A stretch of 64,000 nucleotides of DNA from Sipunculus nudus (lineage: Eukaryota > Annelida > Sipuncula > Golfingiida > Sipunculidae): positions 38,378,714 through 38,442,713 of the forward strand of contig CM049320.1 of assembly GCA_026874595.1 (NCBI GenBank). The letters run 5' to 3'. Both the position numbers and the translations under genes were made by a program. Shown in pieces: positions 1 through 13,125 of this stretch; position 1 is the stretch's first letter, and every line of letters starts with the position of its first letter. Below the pieces are notes generated by a model. That model searched no databases. It worked only from the letters and a program-made list of their open reading frames with translations, and was not told where the DNA came from.

Positions 1-1530
1 TTCTCCTTGTGGGGGTGAGTGGAAATGGAATGACCGTTAGAGCAATTACATTAGACACGCTCGGAAACCCACACATCTGGGCCAGTACAGGAATACTGGC
101 GATAAAATTGGCAAACCATCGGACAAGCATCATCAACACAGGAAACATCTCTTTCCATTTACTGCACTGAAATAAAATCCATTGGTTCCAAACCAGCCGG
201 TCAAGCTCAACACAAACCTCCAAATTCCCCAGCAGGCCTCGTATCTCGCCTTATTTAACCCATTAGAAGTGAGACACTGCACGATTAAATCCTTTCCTTC
301 CATGTTTTATCTATCAAGCCTTCAAGCTGGTATTGATGAATTTTTTATACATACTTAAAAAGACATCAAGATACTTCAGTGTATGTCTTTAATATTACCC
401 TGAGTGTCTTAAGTATTAAGTGACCCCAGAGAAAACCGGTGCAGAGCTCAATATGCACTCAATAAGCTGCACAGAAGTTTCTATCCAAGTACTTAAGGCT
501 ACATGCTTGTTTAAGTGACGTGTTTGACGAGTCATTGATCTGTTGGTATTGCCCCATGCTAAACACAAATGTTACCACAGGACTGTATTATAGCCTGCTT
601 GGTGGTCCGGGACCAGTCAAATGACCAACCTGGGATTATCTGGGATGCAGATTATCATGTACATGCTTATCACCTGTGTCTCATGAGTTCATTATCAAAT
701 TTCCAGGGTTTGGGAACTCCTCTGAGATTTGATAAGAAATATCCCTTTGGTCCATGAAAATTATTTAGGGCTGGCCACAGGGGTATGATACAGATTAGTT
801 GGTAAATGCTGGACTCTAGGTGAAGGTCCTTGGTACAATCCCTGCCGGTAGGGTTTAGACAGTTACTTGTATCCAGTATTTTTATGATATCCGACAGCTA
901 CTGAAATCGTACCGTCAACTTTCCTATTATCACAATATCATAATAGCAGTTTTGTCCATGATTTTGGTTCACAGGCAAGCATATTTTCTGGGGAAACTGG
1001 CATCATTAGGGTCTGTACATGTTCAAAATAACATTTATTTTCAAGAATCATATTAATTCTTATAAACCACATACATTTGAACACCTGCCTGTGGGTAGAA
1101 CTGTGTGTTTACTGACTTCAGGATTAGACGGAAATGTCTGGTAGCAGCAGGACGAATCAGAGAGGACAAAAGCCAAAGGATTCCAGGAGAAAAATAACAT
1201 TATAAAGAAAGAGCAATAAATAAACATATTTATCCTTTTATTACATTAAAGGAAACTGTCAATGTAAAAATGTCACCAGATCCAACATTCCTGACAGGTT
1301 GCATGTTTTGCCATATAAATTGGGGTTAGGAATGTTTAAACATGATGGTTATGACATCTGGATAACAAACAGAATGCCTTGGAAACAAATTGTTCTGTTA
1401 TTAAAAAGGGCTGCAGATGGGCTTGCATCCTCAGTGAGAGTGAAAATACATGTAGTTAGTGCCCACATGAAAATGGTGAATATTGATGAAAAGTAAATTT
1501 GCACGAGCCATATTGGTATTCACACTCATA
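1..1530. other. Unique AT-rich DNA, no gene seen
   Basis: No open frame here looks like protein and no repeat family was recognised. The first bases end in a good-looking plus-strand splice donor (GGGGTGAGT near position 11), but nothing upstream is visible to test whether an exon ends there. Confidence 0.5.
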
Positions 1531-1807
1531 TTTACTCCTTTACTGCTCACACTCACAGGCTCACTAAAGTTTGCTCAAAATTGGCATCCAGAACACCCTC
1601 ATCTGGCTAGATTCTCTCAGGTCAAAATACTGCATGTTTATTTTCAGCTTTAAAAGTTCCCTTTTAACCTTAATAAACTCTCTCTGTAAGAACTGTTGAG
1701 AATCTGGTAAAGATACAACAAAGTTAAGCAAAATACTGCCTGTTATGTACATGACAGAGTATCAGAATTTGTCTGAAATCTAAAATAGATGTAAACAGTA
1801 AAGGGTT
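1531..1807. mobile_element. Possible short inverted-repeat element (MITE-like)
   Basis: The left end carries TTACTCCTTTACTG and the right end CAGTAAAGGGTTA, an inverted repeat of about 13 bp with two mismatches. The 277-bp interior is AT-rich and has no transposase. A 62-codon minus-strand open frame covers most of it but resembles nothing I know. A chance inverted repeat is possible because no second copy was seen. Confidence 0.3.
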
Positions 1808-2483
1808 ATAGGGGCACAGGAAGGCGCATCCCCTGCCATAGGGTGGGAATTTTTAAATTTGAATGTTATATTCACATCCAGTCTGAGTTAAATTTGCAAG
1901 GGTTCAATTTTTTCTATCTCACCAAGCAAAACCTACATTAAGTATATCCTTCCTTTTGTGAATTAATAAGGCTATACATATTAATGTGTGTGCAAAAAAT
2001 CAAACAAGTGGTCTTAAATCATTTTTCATTGTTGGTAAAGTAACTGACAGATCTGATTATATACATAATACCTAAATTAACAAGACTATAAATGTATTAT
2101 GTCAATCTTTTGCTATTTGACTTGCCTTCGACAATGGGGCCTCTCATTCACTAATTATTTTCAAGATAATTTTCCTTTTGCGAACATCACAAATTTGAAA
2201 CCCTAGTGCACAAAAAGATAAGCAAAGTATCCTCTATCTAATTTCACTGGAGTAAGTATATGTAAAATTGATCAAGCAATAGTTGTTTATTTTGAAGTAT
2301 TTTATCTGTTCTCTCCTTACTGATTAAAGATATATTTGCAATGATGACTAGTAAATTCAAATTAATTTGCTAGATGCTTAGAGTTGCACACCCCTAAACT
2401 TCAGTTACCCTGGTCTGTAAAAACCTCAATTATTCTGACCCATGACTGAATTTTTTGGCAACACCATAGTGACATGCACTCAA
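1808..2483. other. AT-rich DNA, nothing recognised
   Basis: No gene-like open frame, terminal repeats or tandem structure were found in this stretch. Confidence 0.5.
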
Positions 2484-2575
2484 TGTGTGCATGGTAACAT
2501 GTTCCCTCAGGTAGCCATGGTAAACAGTTTGTGCTTGGTAACATGTTTCATCTGACCATGGTAAAATGCTGCATG
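2484..2575. repeat. Two-copy tandem repeat, about 44 bp
   Basis: GGTAACATGTT occurs at about 2493 and 2537. Each copy is followed by a second block ending CCATGGTAAA, so the unit is about 44 bp. The copies are diverged and there is no coding potential. Confidence 0.5.
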
Positions 2576-2805
2576 CACAGAAACATGGTCAAAATATTAT
2601 CCAATCTCTGATATACATCAAGCAAACTATGAATCCAGCAGCTTGTGTTTGGTCTGAACAACTGAAAATATGTTGATTTAGGATTACGTGTGATCCTTTG
2701 TGTTCATAAACCTACAATTTCCCCAATTTAAATCAGCGCAGGTACAAAATTAAAATTTTCATATTGATAAATAAATTGAGTGTTGGTTTTAGGTGGTGCC
2801 AAAAA

Positions 2806-2965
2806 ACCCTAAATCCCACAATGTTTGACATGTGACCCATTTTTACATACAAATTGGTGATACTATCTCCTGCCTTTCCTGAGAGAGTATGGGTTAAAGT
2901 TCTGGCGACAGCCAACAAAGCACCATCACATAAGCTCACAGATTTCCTAAAAAAAAAAGTCTGAT
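2806..2965 (+). mobile_element. Degraded pearl-like element end (family P5, copy a)
   Basis: The segment with ACATACAAATTGGTGAT, CCTGAGAG.TATGGGTTAA and CATCACATAAGCTCACA, followed by an A run, matches segments at 43640-43930 and 46440-46600 in the same order. In the better copy (46440-46600) it follows a GGACGG-type stretch and runs into an A-rich tail, as expected for the right end of a hairpin-ended non-autonomous element. The left part is missing here. The 68-codon minus open frame crossing it is accidental. Confidence 0.55.
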
Positions 2966-3965
2966 TTGATCTGTCACAGCATTTTAAGTAGGTTTTGTAA
3001 GTACATTGGCCAGGTCAAAGTTTTGCCGCAAACTGAAGTAAAATCAAGGCATGCAAACTGTCATAATCAATTATTCATCCTTTTACAACACTGACCTAAT
3101 TTTTATGTGTATTTAATATAACTATCCTAGGTCCCTATGTACAGAAGTGCAGTAAAACCTTGAAAGCCTGAAATTATTTATGTGAAATAAATAGTAATAG
3201 TATCACTTGCCTGTATGCCACATTTTACAAACATATTAACCGAGTGACAACTGGCTCAACAGGAACTTTGATGGTTCAATATAATAAATGAAATACAACA
3301 CTCTAGTTGCACCACAATCACTTTATTGATTTAAGTGCTCTGCTTCGGTATAGACTTCTGTGTAAAAACAGTTTTGTGTCATGTATACTTAATTCATATT
3401 GAAAACCATAAAGCTTTAACTGTTATTCTTATGAAATCATTTAGAATATTGTTGCCATGGCAACAGATGCCCAGATGATGATAAAGATGATGTACAGTGT
3501 ATGCTTAACAATACTGCATCTGGCAGAAAAAGTTTAACTAGCCAGGACCGTAATTACCCTCATTTATCCTCTTACGGTGGTCCAATTATCCAAATTAATT
3601 GCAGGAATTATCGCTGCCTAATAACACAGTTAGTTTAACATGCAGCATGGAGGGGCTTCAATTTATGTATTCATTCTTGTAACCACTGCTTAACCAGAGA
3701 GGAATCAGCACAATGCAAAATATCAGTAAATTTTGAATTCAGTTACTTGATAGCCATTACCTCACTACAACTCAAGTACTTGTCATCATATCAACACCCA
3801 GCTACAGAATAAAACAAAACCAAAAAAGACAAAATTTATGATTTTATTTTTATTATGACTGATATTTTTTGCTTGTTTATGACAGCTAAAGAAGTAATTA
3901 AGATGTAGGCCAGAGTACGTGGTTATTACATATCACATGCAGTGAATCTTAGGGCAAAGGACCAG
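2966..3965. other. Unique DNA, no gene seen
   Basis: AT-rich and mostly unique. No splice-bounded open frame or repeat family was recognised. Confidence 0.5.
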
Positions 3966-4312
3966 TTTTTGCTGGTCTGGGTCTTGGTCTCAGGAGGTCC
4001 TAGTCTTTGTATCAAGAGGTCCTGGTCTTGGTCTCAGGTCTTGGTCCTGGTCTAAGGAGGTCTTGGTCTCAGGACGTCCTGGTCTTGTTCCTAGGACCCC
4101 TGGTCTTGGTCCCAGGAGGTCCTGGTCTCAGTCTCAGGGGGTCCTGGTCTCTATCCCAGAATCCCTGGAATTGGTCCTAGGAGGTTCTGACCTAGGTCTC
4201 AGGCGGTTCTGGTCTCGATCTTAGGGGGTCCTTGTCTTGGCCTCAGGAGGTCCTGGTCTTGGGCTTAGGAGTTCCTGGTCTAAGTCTCAAATTGGTCTTG
4301 GGTTTCTGTTCT
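3966..4312. repeat. Degenerate GGTCTC/GGTCCTGG minisatellite
   Basis: At least ten imperfect units built from GGTCTCAGGAGGTCCTGGTC, spaced about 20-38 bp apart (AGGAGGTCC near 3992, 4106 and 4246). The strand shown is strongly T/G-rich and purine-poor compared with its flanks. A weaker echo of the motif continues near 4590-4630, and a related run occurs at 25786-25850. Not coding. Confidence 0.8.
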
Positions 4313-5864
4313 AGTCTTTACTTTGAGACCAAGAAGAAAACCAGGTGTTATAATGAATACAACAAAAAAGACCTGCATATATGTGATCTGCCCTCAAATT
4401 AACTTTTTCCCATTCATAATCAAAAGAAGAAGTCCACACTGTGTCTGCCTATTGGTAAGGGAAAATTTAAGCATCATCTGCTTACGGAGGATAAAGTGAC
4501 AGTTTGTGGGAACACTGACATTTATTTTAGGGACAAGATGACAGATATTTAAACATATGGTCTAAAGGTATCAAGATACTGATCCTGAACTCAGTCTCAG
4601 AATATATGGCCTAGTTCTTGGTCTTGGTTGAAGATTGGCCAGTTTTGAAGAGATTTCAGATCCAAATCACAAATCAATGAAAACCACATTATTTAAACTG
4701 CCTATGGAAAGATTTACAGGCCCAACCAATTATTAATTAAGTAACTACATAATGTTATATGTATCCATATTCATGAATTAATAATCCATATATGATTTCT
4801 GATGGGTCTGAAATTTGACTGCTCACACATACTCTTAAAGGTATACCAATCTTCAATAAAAAAATTCACTGCAACTGCCAGAAAAGTTCTTGAGAATATG
4901 TGTGGAAGAGGAGTCCCAAGATGGCTGCCTGGTGACCATACTGGATTTTTGACAGACCCAAAACTAGACAATACACATCTCTTACAGGCACCAACCTTCA
5001 GTGAAAATTTCTCAGTAACTGCTCATGATATAGTTCTTCAGATATATAGGCTATTAGGCATTTCGAATAAATTGGCATGACAGATGGACAGCAGAATGGA
5101 GAGAAAACCTGGTTACTACTGAGCCTCCACCAAGGTGGGTCAAGTCACACTTCTGGCAAACAAATCGCAGTTTATATTCTGAACATGAAACGTGATTTAT
5201 TATGTACTTCCATCACATCCTGGGAGCGTTCAAATTTCAACGAGTCCCAGGTAGTGATAAGCGCCTCTCACAAGCAGGTTCAACAGTACATGCTAAGAGA
5301 ATCATTGAAAGTCTGATCACTGACCAACATGTGCCCCTTGCGCTGATTCTGAATTTAAGGCACAAAGCTACATTAGAATTTTATTCCCTTGCTGCGAAGG
5401 AAAGTGGAGGTCACCCATTCCACAAGCAACTGTGAAAACCAATTTTTTCCTGCTCCATGCCAGCACAGATAAATTTCAATCAGAAACAGAAATTGTACAC
5501 CCACAACATTCACTGACCTGAAGTTTCAAATAGAAATTTCTTATATAAAGCGGGAGGTTCTTTCAGCTTAACAAGTACAGCATAACACTGTGAACCAGCA
5601 ACCAACATATTCCTGACACAAATGGCATTAATTAACCAAATGACCTTTGGTACAAGCAAAATAAACATGTCTTTAGTTGTGTTTTCAGGCACCAGGCTGA
5701 CACACATTCAAAGTGGACTGAACATTAAAAAACTTAATTAGCTGTCGTCATGTATACCACCGAAAGCAGAAGTAAAAGACACCTTTCAAGGATTTCTGAT
5801 AGTTTCTTGGACAATACTTCTGAAGAGGTTTTTTAATACCATGTCTGTTTTCACGTTCATCATT
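4313..5864. other. No gene seen; old repeat-like block at about 4760-5080
   Basis: Open frames of 92, 79 and 77 codons overlap each other in different frames between 4802 and 5435, none with a recognisable domain. The part at 4800-5060 has the flavour of an internal unit of an interspersed repeat, but no second copy was found in the window. The rest is unique. Confidence 0.35.
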
Positions 5865-5879
5865 GGGGGGGGGGGGGGG
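5865..5879. repeat. Poly-G run, 15 bases
   Basis: A pure G tract, one of several long G or C runs in the window (see 18528, 23002, 38243 and 44303). Confidence 0.95.
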
Positions 5880-6599
5880 TGTTGTGTTCATGAAATAAAA
5901 AAAAATGAAATATAGGATACTATGATTCCCCTTTTGAGGTATTTAATTACAGACCCCACTATTCTGTACATGCCTCCTGATGCGGTTATACACAAGTCAT
6001 TCTCCTTCGCTTTAACTGCTGCTTTGTTTAGCATGATTTTCAGGGTTTCACAATTAGGGCTGGCACAGGGCTAAGAATTTTTATTAAAAAAATGAGAGTG
6101 GGTTGTTATAGGTTTAAAACTTTTAAGTCTGATGCATAAATCAGTGTGACACCTGGCTCTCATTGGTCTGATATCAATCATTGGCCCAGTGCCAGGCATG
6201 ATGGTGAAACACCAAAAAACTTAAAAGGTTAAAGGTTAAAATTCTCAAACTATATTTGTTGGATCCTGTCCCTGGAGATTCCAAAGCAGCGGTTACGGCG
6301 ATGGAGATTAGAAAAAGTGAAGTGTATAACCACAGCATGACAAGTGTACTATTTTGCAAAGCATGAAACTGTAAAACATGATATCTTGTGCCCTAACCAT
6401 TGCACCACTACACCTAATAATTTCTGAGAAATATATAAGTTTTCAAATATAGTTATGGAACAACGTTAACAAACCAATTTATTCTCCAATGGCATCGCCA
6501 AAGAATTACTGTGGCATGTTCAATGAAAATCTGAGACACTCCTAAGGCAGAAAATGCATGACTTGTTGTACATCCTGGATATTACAAGTACAATTTGTG
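5880..6599. other. No gene seen
   Basis: AT-rich DNA with short unrelated open frames only and no recognised repeat. Confidence 0.45.
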
Positions 6600-6684
6600 C
6601 CCCCATAATGCACAGATAGACAGTCAGATGGACAAAGGGTCATCCTTAGAGCACAGATGACTTACAGTCAGCTGAGCTAAATAA
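6600..6684 (+). mobile_element. Right-end fragment of a pearl-like element (family P4)
   Basis: Contains AGACAGTCAGATGGAC, then CAGATGACTTACAGTCAGCT and GAGCTAAATAA. This matches the 3' hairpin and tail of the full element ending at 39811. The two arms around a short loop are still complementary. The rest of the element is absent, so this is a truncated copy. Confidence 0.7.
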
Positions 6685-9312
6685 GGATAGTTTCAAAAGA
6701 AAATTTACCAGCTATCATTTGAAAAATTTAAATTTAAACAATCAGCCCTCAAGATCTTAAATGCTAAACATTTCATTTAAACATTTACACTGATTCACAA
6801 CCTACACACATAATCATCACGATGTCCAGATATTTGCTACATTCACTATCATTTAGAGGTACCTAGAATTATAAGTGACTCATAAAATTATATATACATA
6901 GTTCTGATTTATAATGAAAATTTTGTTTTTCTTTTGGTGTGATTAACTGCAAAACCCACAAAATTAATAACCAAACACACAAAATTTTCTGAATCCATAG
7001 TAAATCATATGGTTTAAGTAAATTAAGCACTGAATACTTTTTATCCAGGAAACCACTTGGCTCTGGTGTTTTCAGCCTCAGAAACCATTTCCCTTGAAGC
7101 AGCTGCCTCGGCAGTAAAACACAAGCTTCATGTTTGAAGCATTAACATCCATCAGCGCTTACAAGAAGTCCTAGAGTTTTATATTATTTATGTTTATAAT
7201 ACATGGCAGAGCTGCCTGTATTAAACTTTACCCTAACTCCTAACCATATCATCATGCACTAATGGGATTCTCTATCACACTATAAATGTATAACCTAGAG
7301 TGGTGTGTCAATCAATCAATTATATCAATGACTGGTAGTATTCTTTCAAGATTGATTAAATTGGATGCATGTTTGCATAATCTATCACAAACAATTATGC
7401 ATACACATGCCTACTCCAATTAAATTAGAGGTTAAGTTAAGCTTCACTATGCTACGCTCTTAACCTATAATCTTACAAGTCTCAGCCATACTGCACCACA
7501 TACTGGACTATTAATAAATGGAAATATATCAATGACAGAGCTGTCATTGCACACAGGTAATTAACCATTTTGTTTTAACTCATGCAGTTGAGGCTAAATG
7601 ACAGAGCAACAGGAGTCATTCAGCTTTGTTGAATTAACACATGCCAGAATAGCTCTACAAAGTAAAATCCTTAGGAAAAAAAAATATTTTACTAATGTCA
7701 GAGATATCAAAAAGTAGCAAACAGCATTAAAAATTAACCTTGGCCAGCGAAGCCTTTACCTTGACCTTTTCATGTGATGTACAACTAAATAATAACAATT
7801 AAGTTTAATTTAATAATTAATTAATAATTTAAGCGTAATACTAAACAGCAGATTACAGCATACTACAGAAGGTACATAAGATGATTAATAATAATCGATC
7901 ATCAATTTTTATTTTCTGTCAATCATCAAACATGATTTTACAACCCATTCCTACCATTAATATCCTATGTTCATCAGGGGTAGGATAGGTGATTTCAGAG
8001 ACAGATGGTTCATACTGTGAAGTCTAAGGGGAGGGTATGAGAGGAGGGGGGTGTAGAAACCTTTTGAAAATTTAGGCTGTAACAGTGCGAGCTGTGTTAG
8101 TTTAAAATGGATTGAGACCAAAAATGTGGTGCTGCTGTTTTTCTTTTCTTTTTGCATTAGGTGTATCATCGTTCAATTTCTAAGTACTTTCAGGTCAAAA
8201 CTCCACGTTAATCCTCCCCTGGTTATATGTGTGATCATTCAGGCAAAAGTACACCTAAAGTAGCACTAACACCCAAGATACACTCTCTGAAAAACTACAT
8301 GCCCTTCCTCAAAAACCAAGACCTTTTCTTTTCACGACTGAGGCTGGCCCCAAAGGACTACAAAGCGCTGCTATTACGGTGATAACAGTCACCTGCGTGC
8401 ACAAAGAATCAATATTTGACATACAATTTTCTGCCCTATCTCAGCCCGTAGGTGAAGCAGTTACATATGGGTAGGACAGTAGCCATCAAGTAAACTAAGA
8501 GGTGCCCATCAATTTTGCCCATCAATTTTAGCAGTTGGTTATTACTGAAAAATTATCATCAAATGAATGATGAAGAATATATGTTAAATCATTTAAAAGG
8601 ACACCAATTATAAAATGTGCAAAAAAATTAAAAAGTTAAATAATATGATATCTAAGAATATAATATTTTGTCAAAACAGGTGTACTTGCGTGACACATTT
8701 AAGGACATATACCAGACATCTAGATCTATGACAATTATTGATTGGACAATTAATTAATGATACCATAAATACTATAAAATACACGGTCAGCTTATCAGTG
8801 TCATTAACCAGAGTCATCAGGTCATAAAGAAGTGTGAAGAAATTTGTAAATGATAAAATTAATAAGTCTGAATCAAGAAGTGTATGAACTGTTTTATCAT
8901 TGACACAGAAGAAAATGCACATTTAAGTATTTCATAAATTATCACCAAAAACTGATGTTGGTGGAACAGACAGATTATATCCCTATTAATAGTGTAATGA
9001 ATAATATTAAATACACAATAAAAAACTTGAGCAGGGTTAAAAATAAACACCCATCATATCATCATGGATCAGTATAAAATAAATGAGTCTTGACAACTAA
9101 AGTGTTATCTTCATTTTTGGGTAATCTTCATTTTAAAGGAAACAAAACCCAAACAAACAAACATATCATAATATATTTTGCTGCATGATTTAATCCATAC
9201 AGGCAAGTGTTTTTACCTATATATTTTTTTTTATGAGGAACCATGAGCACAAATGTTCCTATATCATTTCCTGATCATAGATGTGAAGCTCTGTTGTGCC
9301 GCATCCTTATAT
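6685..9312. other. AT-rich DNA, no gene seen
   Basis: Only short accidental open frames. The segment near 7080-7160 is richer in G and C and lacks repeats. The segment 7790-7840 is almost pure A/T. Nothing else was recognised. Confidence 0.45.
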
Positions 9313-9457
9313 AGCAGAACCTGTCTATTAAGACCACCCTTGAGTGAACAAATGCATTCTCATTGGTTATAAATGACCTGTCTAATAAGATCACCTGTAA
9401 ATTAAGAATACTTTTGGCCAGTCCCACAGGTTGTCTTATTACACAGGTTTCACTGTA
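9313..9457 (-). mobile_element. Short inverted-repeat element M1, copy a
   Basis: The ends read AGCAGAACCTGTCTATTAAG and, inverted, TACAGTGAAACCTGTGTAAT. The whole 145-bp segment is the reverse complement of 33404-33569 with moderate divergence. The TA at the termini and the CAGTG-type ends suggest a Tc1/mariner-like non-autonomous element. No transposase is present. Confidence 0.7.
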
Positions 9458-9566
9458 TGTATAGATTTGGGATAAACCTTAAGGCTTTCACAGCCTGGTT
9501 TATAAATTATAATATACACAAGTTGCACACTTTCATTGGAATGTTTCTAAAATAATGGCACACCTT

Positions 9567-9967
9567 CAGGGTTCGAAACTAATTTTTAAATGTACTTACA
9601 CAATAGGGAAAGTAACTTCTAGCTTTCACTTGCCCTACATGAAGTTTTACTTGCCCCACAAATATCAGTGATCGCAGCCACTATAAAGTGTGCTTCACAT
9701 GTTTATGTTGCATGTGAAATGGCGATAAAAATGTTCAAATGTTTGTTTATCAATAATATTTCTCAGATGACCAAACAGGAAATTCAAGAGAAAAAGAGGT
9801 AAAATCAACATGATTTAATTTTACAAGAAAGAATATGGAAAACTGAGGATATGTTAACATTCAGGCAATTAGGTAAAGGTTTTTGTTGGAAATACCTGCC
9901 CAGATGGGCAAGTGAGAGCCCACTTTAGGTTGCCTTATCAGTCTTTAACCATTCATGTCAAGCCCTG
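9567..9967 (+). mobile_element. hAT-like non-autonomous element (hAT-a)
   Basis: Begins CAGGGTTCGAAA and ends ATGTCAAGCCCTG. Subterminal ACTTGCCC blocks lie in both halves. Homologous segments are at 26380, 29665, 51115 and 52600. Flanking bases ACCTT and ACCTA could be a 5-bp target duplication with one change. CAGGG ends are typical of hAT elements, but a 5-bp duplication is not the usual 8 bp, so the superfamily is tentative. Confidence 0.7.
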
Positions 9968-11212
9968 ACCTACACAGTCCAGCTCAACTTTTTTTATAAC
10001 CCTGAAGAGATGTCATTAAGAATACTTAATTATATAATAAAACATGAAGATGGAAGGATTATCCATACATGCAGAAAACAATGGTACTTTTAGAAGCTCT
10101 AGAAGTTAATGTCATCACAAATCGGTTCCAGGGGCCGCACTGCAGAATCATTTCTGCCAGACAACACAGACATAGACAGACAAACCCTGCCACTTTATAT
10201 AGCATAAAATTTCCTACTCAAAGCCGTGTTCTGTGCCAGCTGCCTGCCTCCTGTTTTCCCAAGAACAGGCCAAGATGTGTCATCTAAGCAGAAGTTTATT
10301 ACACCTCAAGACGATGATTAACTATAGAGTATAAGATGGTGCTCTGTATGGCCAGAATCAATCTCCCGGATTTACATCCATCAAACACTTTTCTGTTGCT
10401 GTCACTGCTGCCACCCATTGATGATGAAGACACAGATTCGCGGTGTCCAGGGCTCTCTCTCTCGATGACGGATGTCTTCCTGGAGCCTCGTACAGTTCTC
10501 CTGCCTTTTCATCAGGAATGGATTCCCCTTTCTATGCAAGTCGTATACTTGCCACAGGAATGGTAAATGCCACAAAATGAGACACCAGGGACCAAGCAGT
10601 AAATTTATGTCTTCTAAGCAAGGTGGTTTATGGAGAAAGAATAACTCAGCATCGGGTGTCAATAAATTATGACCATGCTAGAAAACTGTGATACATGGTC
10701 ATATACAAATAAATAGGCTTTAATATATATAATAAAATTCATATTTTTGTTTTTATGAAATATTACATTTATAAACTTTAGATGCCTTATCCACAGTGTG
10801 GTTAATATATATTTTTTCAACTATGTTATATACATAAACCAAACAGTGCAAGTAGTTCTGGAGCATCTGCTCTAAATTCATAAGAGTCTGAAAAAGAAAA
10901 TTGGTTTGAAATATTCCAGTGTACCCTCTGCTCTGTGTTGATTAACGAATCATTACCTGGGGAAGAATAAAAGTTACCACCATCAATAGAACCACTCTTA
11001 CATTATGATTGTCTATCCTTCAAATATAATTCACCTGATAAATGCCTGATTATCCATGAACTGTAACTTAGATAATAATTGTTTATTGTATACTGATATG
11101 TTGTCCCTGTCTTGAGGGTTATATACATTAAATATATTGAATATACATCACCTGGTTACATATTTAACCTCAATAATAGAAAAAATAAGCTAACCTTCCA
11201 AAATACATAGAT
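9968..11212. other. Unique DNA with overlapping open frames, no gene assigned
   Basis: At 10336-10662 both strands are open for 76-86 codons, and the GC content is higher than in the flanks. No domain, splice structure or codon pattern supports a gene. 10680-11212 is AT-rich and featureless. Confidence 0.4.
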
Positions 11213-11340
11213 TAATTACACATCTAATCTTATAAAACCCTGTCAGTGTCATATATCAACCAAATACAAACTAAATACCAATTATAGACCTAGTCCTATA
11301 AAACCCTGTCATATATCAACCAAACACAAACTATAAACTG

Positions 11341-13125
11341 ACTAGAATACAGGATGGCGCCAAGGGACTACATGTATCTACCATATCAGGCAGGGGTAAA
11401 GTAAGGCATGGAAGGTCCTCATATAATGTACAATTTTTGCCAGAAACATATTTACAGATGGATACACAATGCAAGATTTCAGGCCGAGACTTCAATCCGC
11501 TACTGCGAAAAAGTGCATCAATGTATTCAGTAAAAACAGAACAGCAGGTTGTGCCACCTGTCTGGTCTACAACAAAGTTTTCCAAGACAGGTAAACATGC
11601 CAAAATTTCATGCTGATACATCCACCCACTCCTCAGATATGAGTGCTTTTTACCAAAAGCAAACAAATGGATTGATGCCATGCAAAAACAATTGCAGATG
11701 GCACCACCATCTTGACAACAAGACAGAGGTTTCCAAGATCTATGGATATGTATAATTTCAGGCCAACACGGCAAATCACTCGTGAGTAATACCTTAATTT
11801 ATTTTACGAAAAAGGGAAGGTGATGAAAGAGATGGTGCCACCTGTTTGGTGTATAACAAAACTCTTTAAGACAGAAAGACATGCCAAATTTAAGATCAAC
11901 AAGGGCACCGCAAAGCAGAGCATCCCCTCGCATGGGAGCATAATGATATGAGGTGTATTACGCAAGTGTTAAAATGAGGAGGGGAGGTGTGTGAGCTTGA
12001 GCTTTGACGTCAAACTCAATAAGTTGTACTTGTATTGGTGGGTGAGGCATATGTGAAGGAGAAAGCTTAAGATCAAATGATTTGGCTTAAAATTGATCAA
12101 TAAGGTATATTGAGACGTATGGAAAGACAAGCTTTTTCAAGAAGTGGGTGCTGTGGTTGTTACCTTTAACCCCGTGACCTCAAAATTGATAGGTTTCTTC
12201 ATCCATGGGGGGTGAGCCATATGTGCAAGATGAAAGGTTTTGGTCAAACGGTTTGGCTTAAAATCAGTCCACAAGCTTTTTCAAGAAGTGGGTGCTGTGG
12301 CCATGACCTTTGACCCCATGACCTCAAAATCAAGAGGTTTCTTCATCCATGGGTGGGTAAGCCATAGGTGCAAGATGGAAGGTTTAGGTCAAACGATTTG
12401 GCTTGAAATCGATCCACAAGCTTTTTCAAGAAGTGGGTGCTGTGGTCGTGACCTTTGACCCCATGACCTCAAAATCGATTGGTTTCTTCATCCATGGGTG
12501 GGTAAGCCATATGTGTGAGATGAAAGGTTTTGGGCAAATGGTTTGGCTTGAAATTGATCAACAAGGCAATTGTGGACGGACAGACAAACAGACGGAGGGA
12601 GGGACAGATGGACGGACGCATGAACGGAGGCGTTACTATATCCCTTTCGCAACTTTGTTGCGAGGGGATAATAAATTGAAGCACTCCTGAGATATGAGCA
12701 AGTTTCACTATAATATCAGGCCAACACATTGAACCAGTCACCAAGACAAACAGATGGCAAATGCATGGATGGATGCCACATGTAAATCACTGTAGGTGGC
12801 GCCACCAATTTAGAGTATGAGATGGAGAGATCCAAGATCTATTGACATGCAAAATTTCAGCTCAATACACTGAACCACTCCTAAGATATGGGCTGTTATC
12901 AAAAAGAAACCCAGAATCCTACTGCACAATAAATTCTGCAGGTGGCGTCACCAGTCTTTTTAAAGGCACAACTACATGGGTGAGCGAATAACCATGCTAA
13001 GTTTCTGAAAGATCGGTCAAAGGGTCTCAGAGCAGTCCACTGGAAACGAACGCTGCAGCGGCGGCGGCAGCAGAACTAGGTCAAAAACATAGTATCTGCA
13101 AAACTTAAGTTTTGTAGATACAATT
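11341..13125 (+). mobile_element. Pearl-like/Helentron-type non-autonomous element P2a
   Basis: The 5' part (GAATAC.GG ... GTATCTACC at 11374) is shared with 29005-29045. The interior has repeated GGTGGCGCCACC-type blocks and units with CTCCTGAGATATGAG. Near the 3' end there is a GCGGCGGCGGCAG stretch, then a 30-base stem-loop at 13092-13121 whose outer arm (GTAGATAC) is the inverse of the 5' arm (GTATCTAC). The A/T-rich tail follows. The element is interrupted at about 11890-12673 by P1. It encodes no Rep/helicase. Pearl elements of bivalves and Helentron-associated elements show this architecture; the assignment is by structure only. Confidence 0.7.
11890..12673 (+). mobile_element. Pearl-like element P1 nested inside P2a
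   Basis: The 5' end has AAGGGCACCGCAAAG and the arm ATCCCCTCGCA (11922-11932). The core is about 3.7 copies of a 144-145-bp unit; AAGCTTTTTCAAGAAG starts at 12129, 12273 and 12418. The units carry TGACCTTTGACCC at 12304 and 12449. A GGACGGACAGACA stretch follows, then a stem-loop at 12641-12668 whose outer arm TGCGAGGGGAT (12659-12669) is the exact inverse of the 5' arm. The sequence of P2a resumes directly afterwards. No enzyme is encoded, and open frames across the core are repeat artefacts. Confidence 0.8.

Noticed and set aside
1-20. Possible exon end with donor GGGG|GTGAGT at the window start
   Set aside because: Only ten or so bases of the would-be exon are visible, so it cannot be tested.
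12403-12690. 95-codon plus and 91-codon minus frames
   Set aside because: Translate P1 core units, the ACGG stretch and the terminal hairpin.
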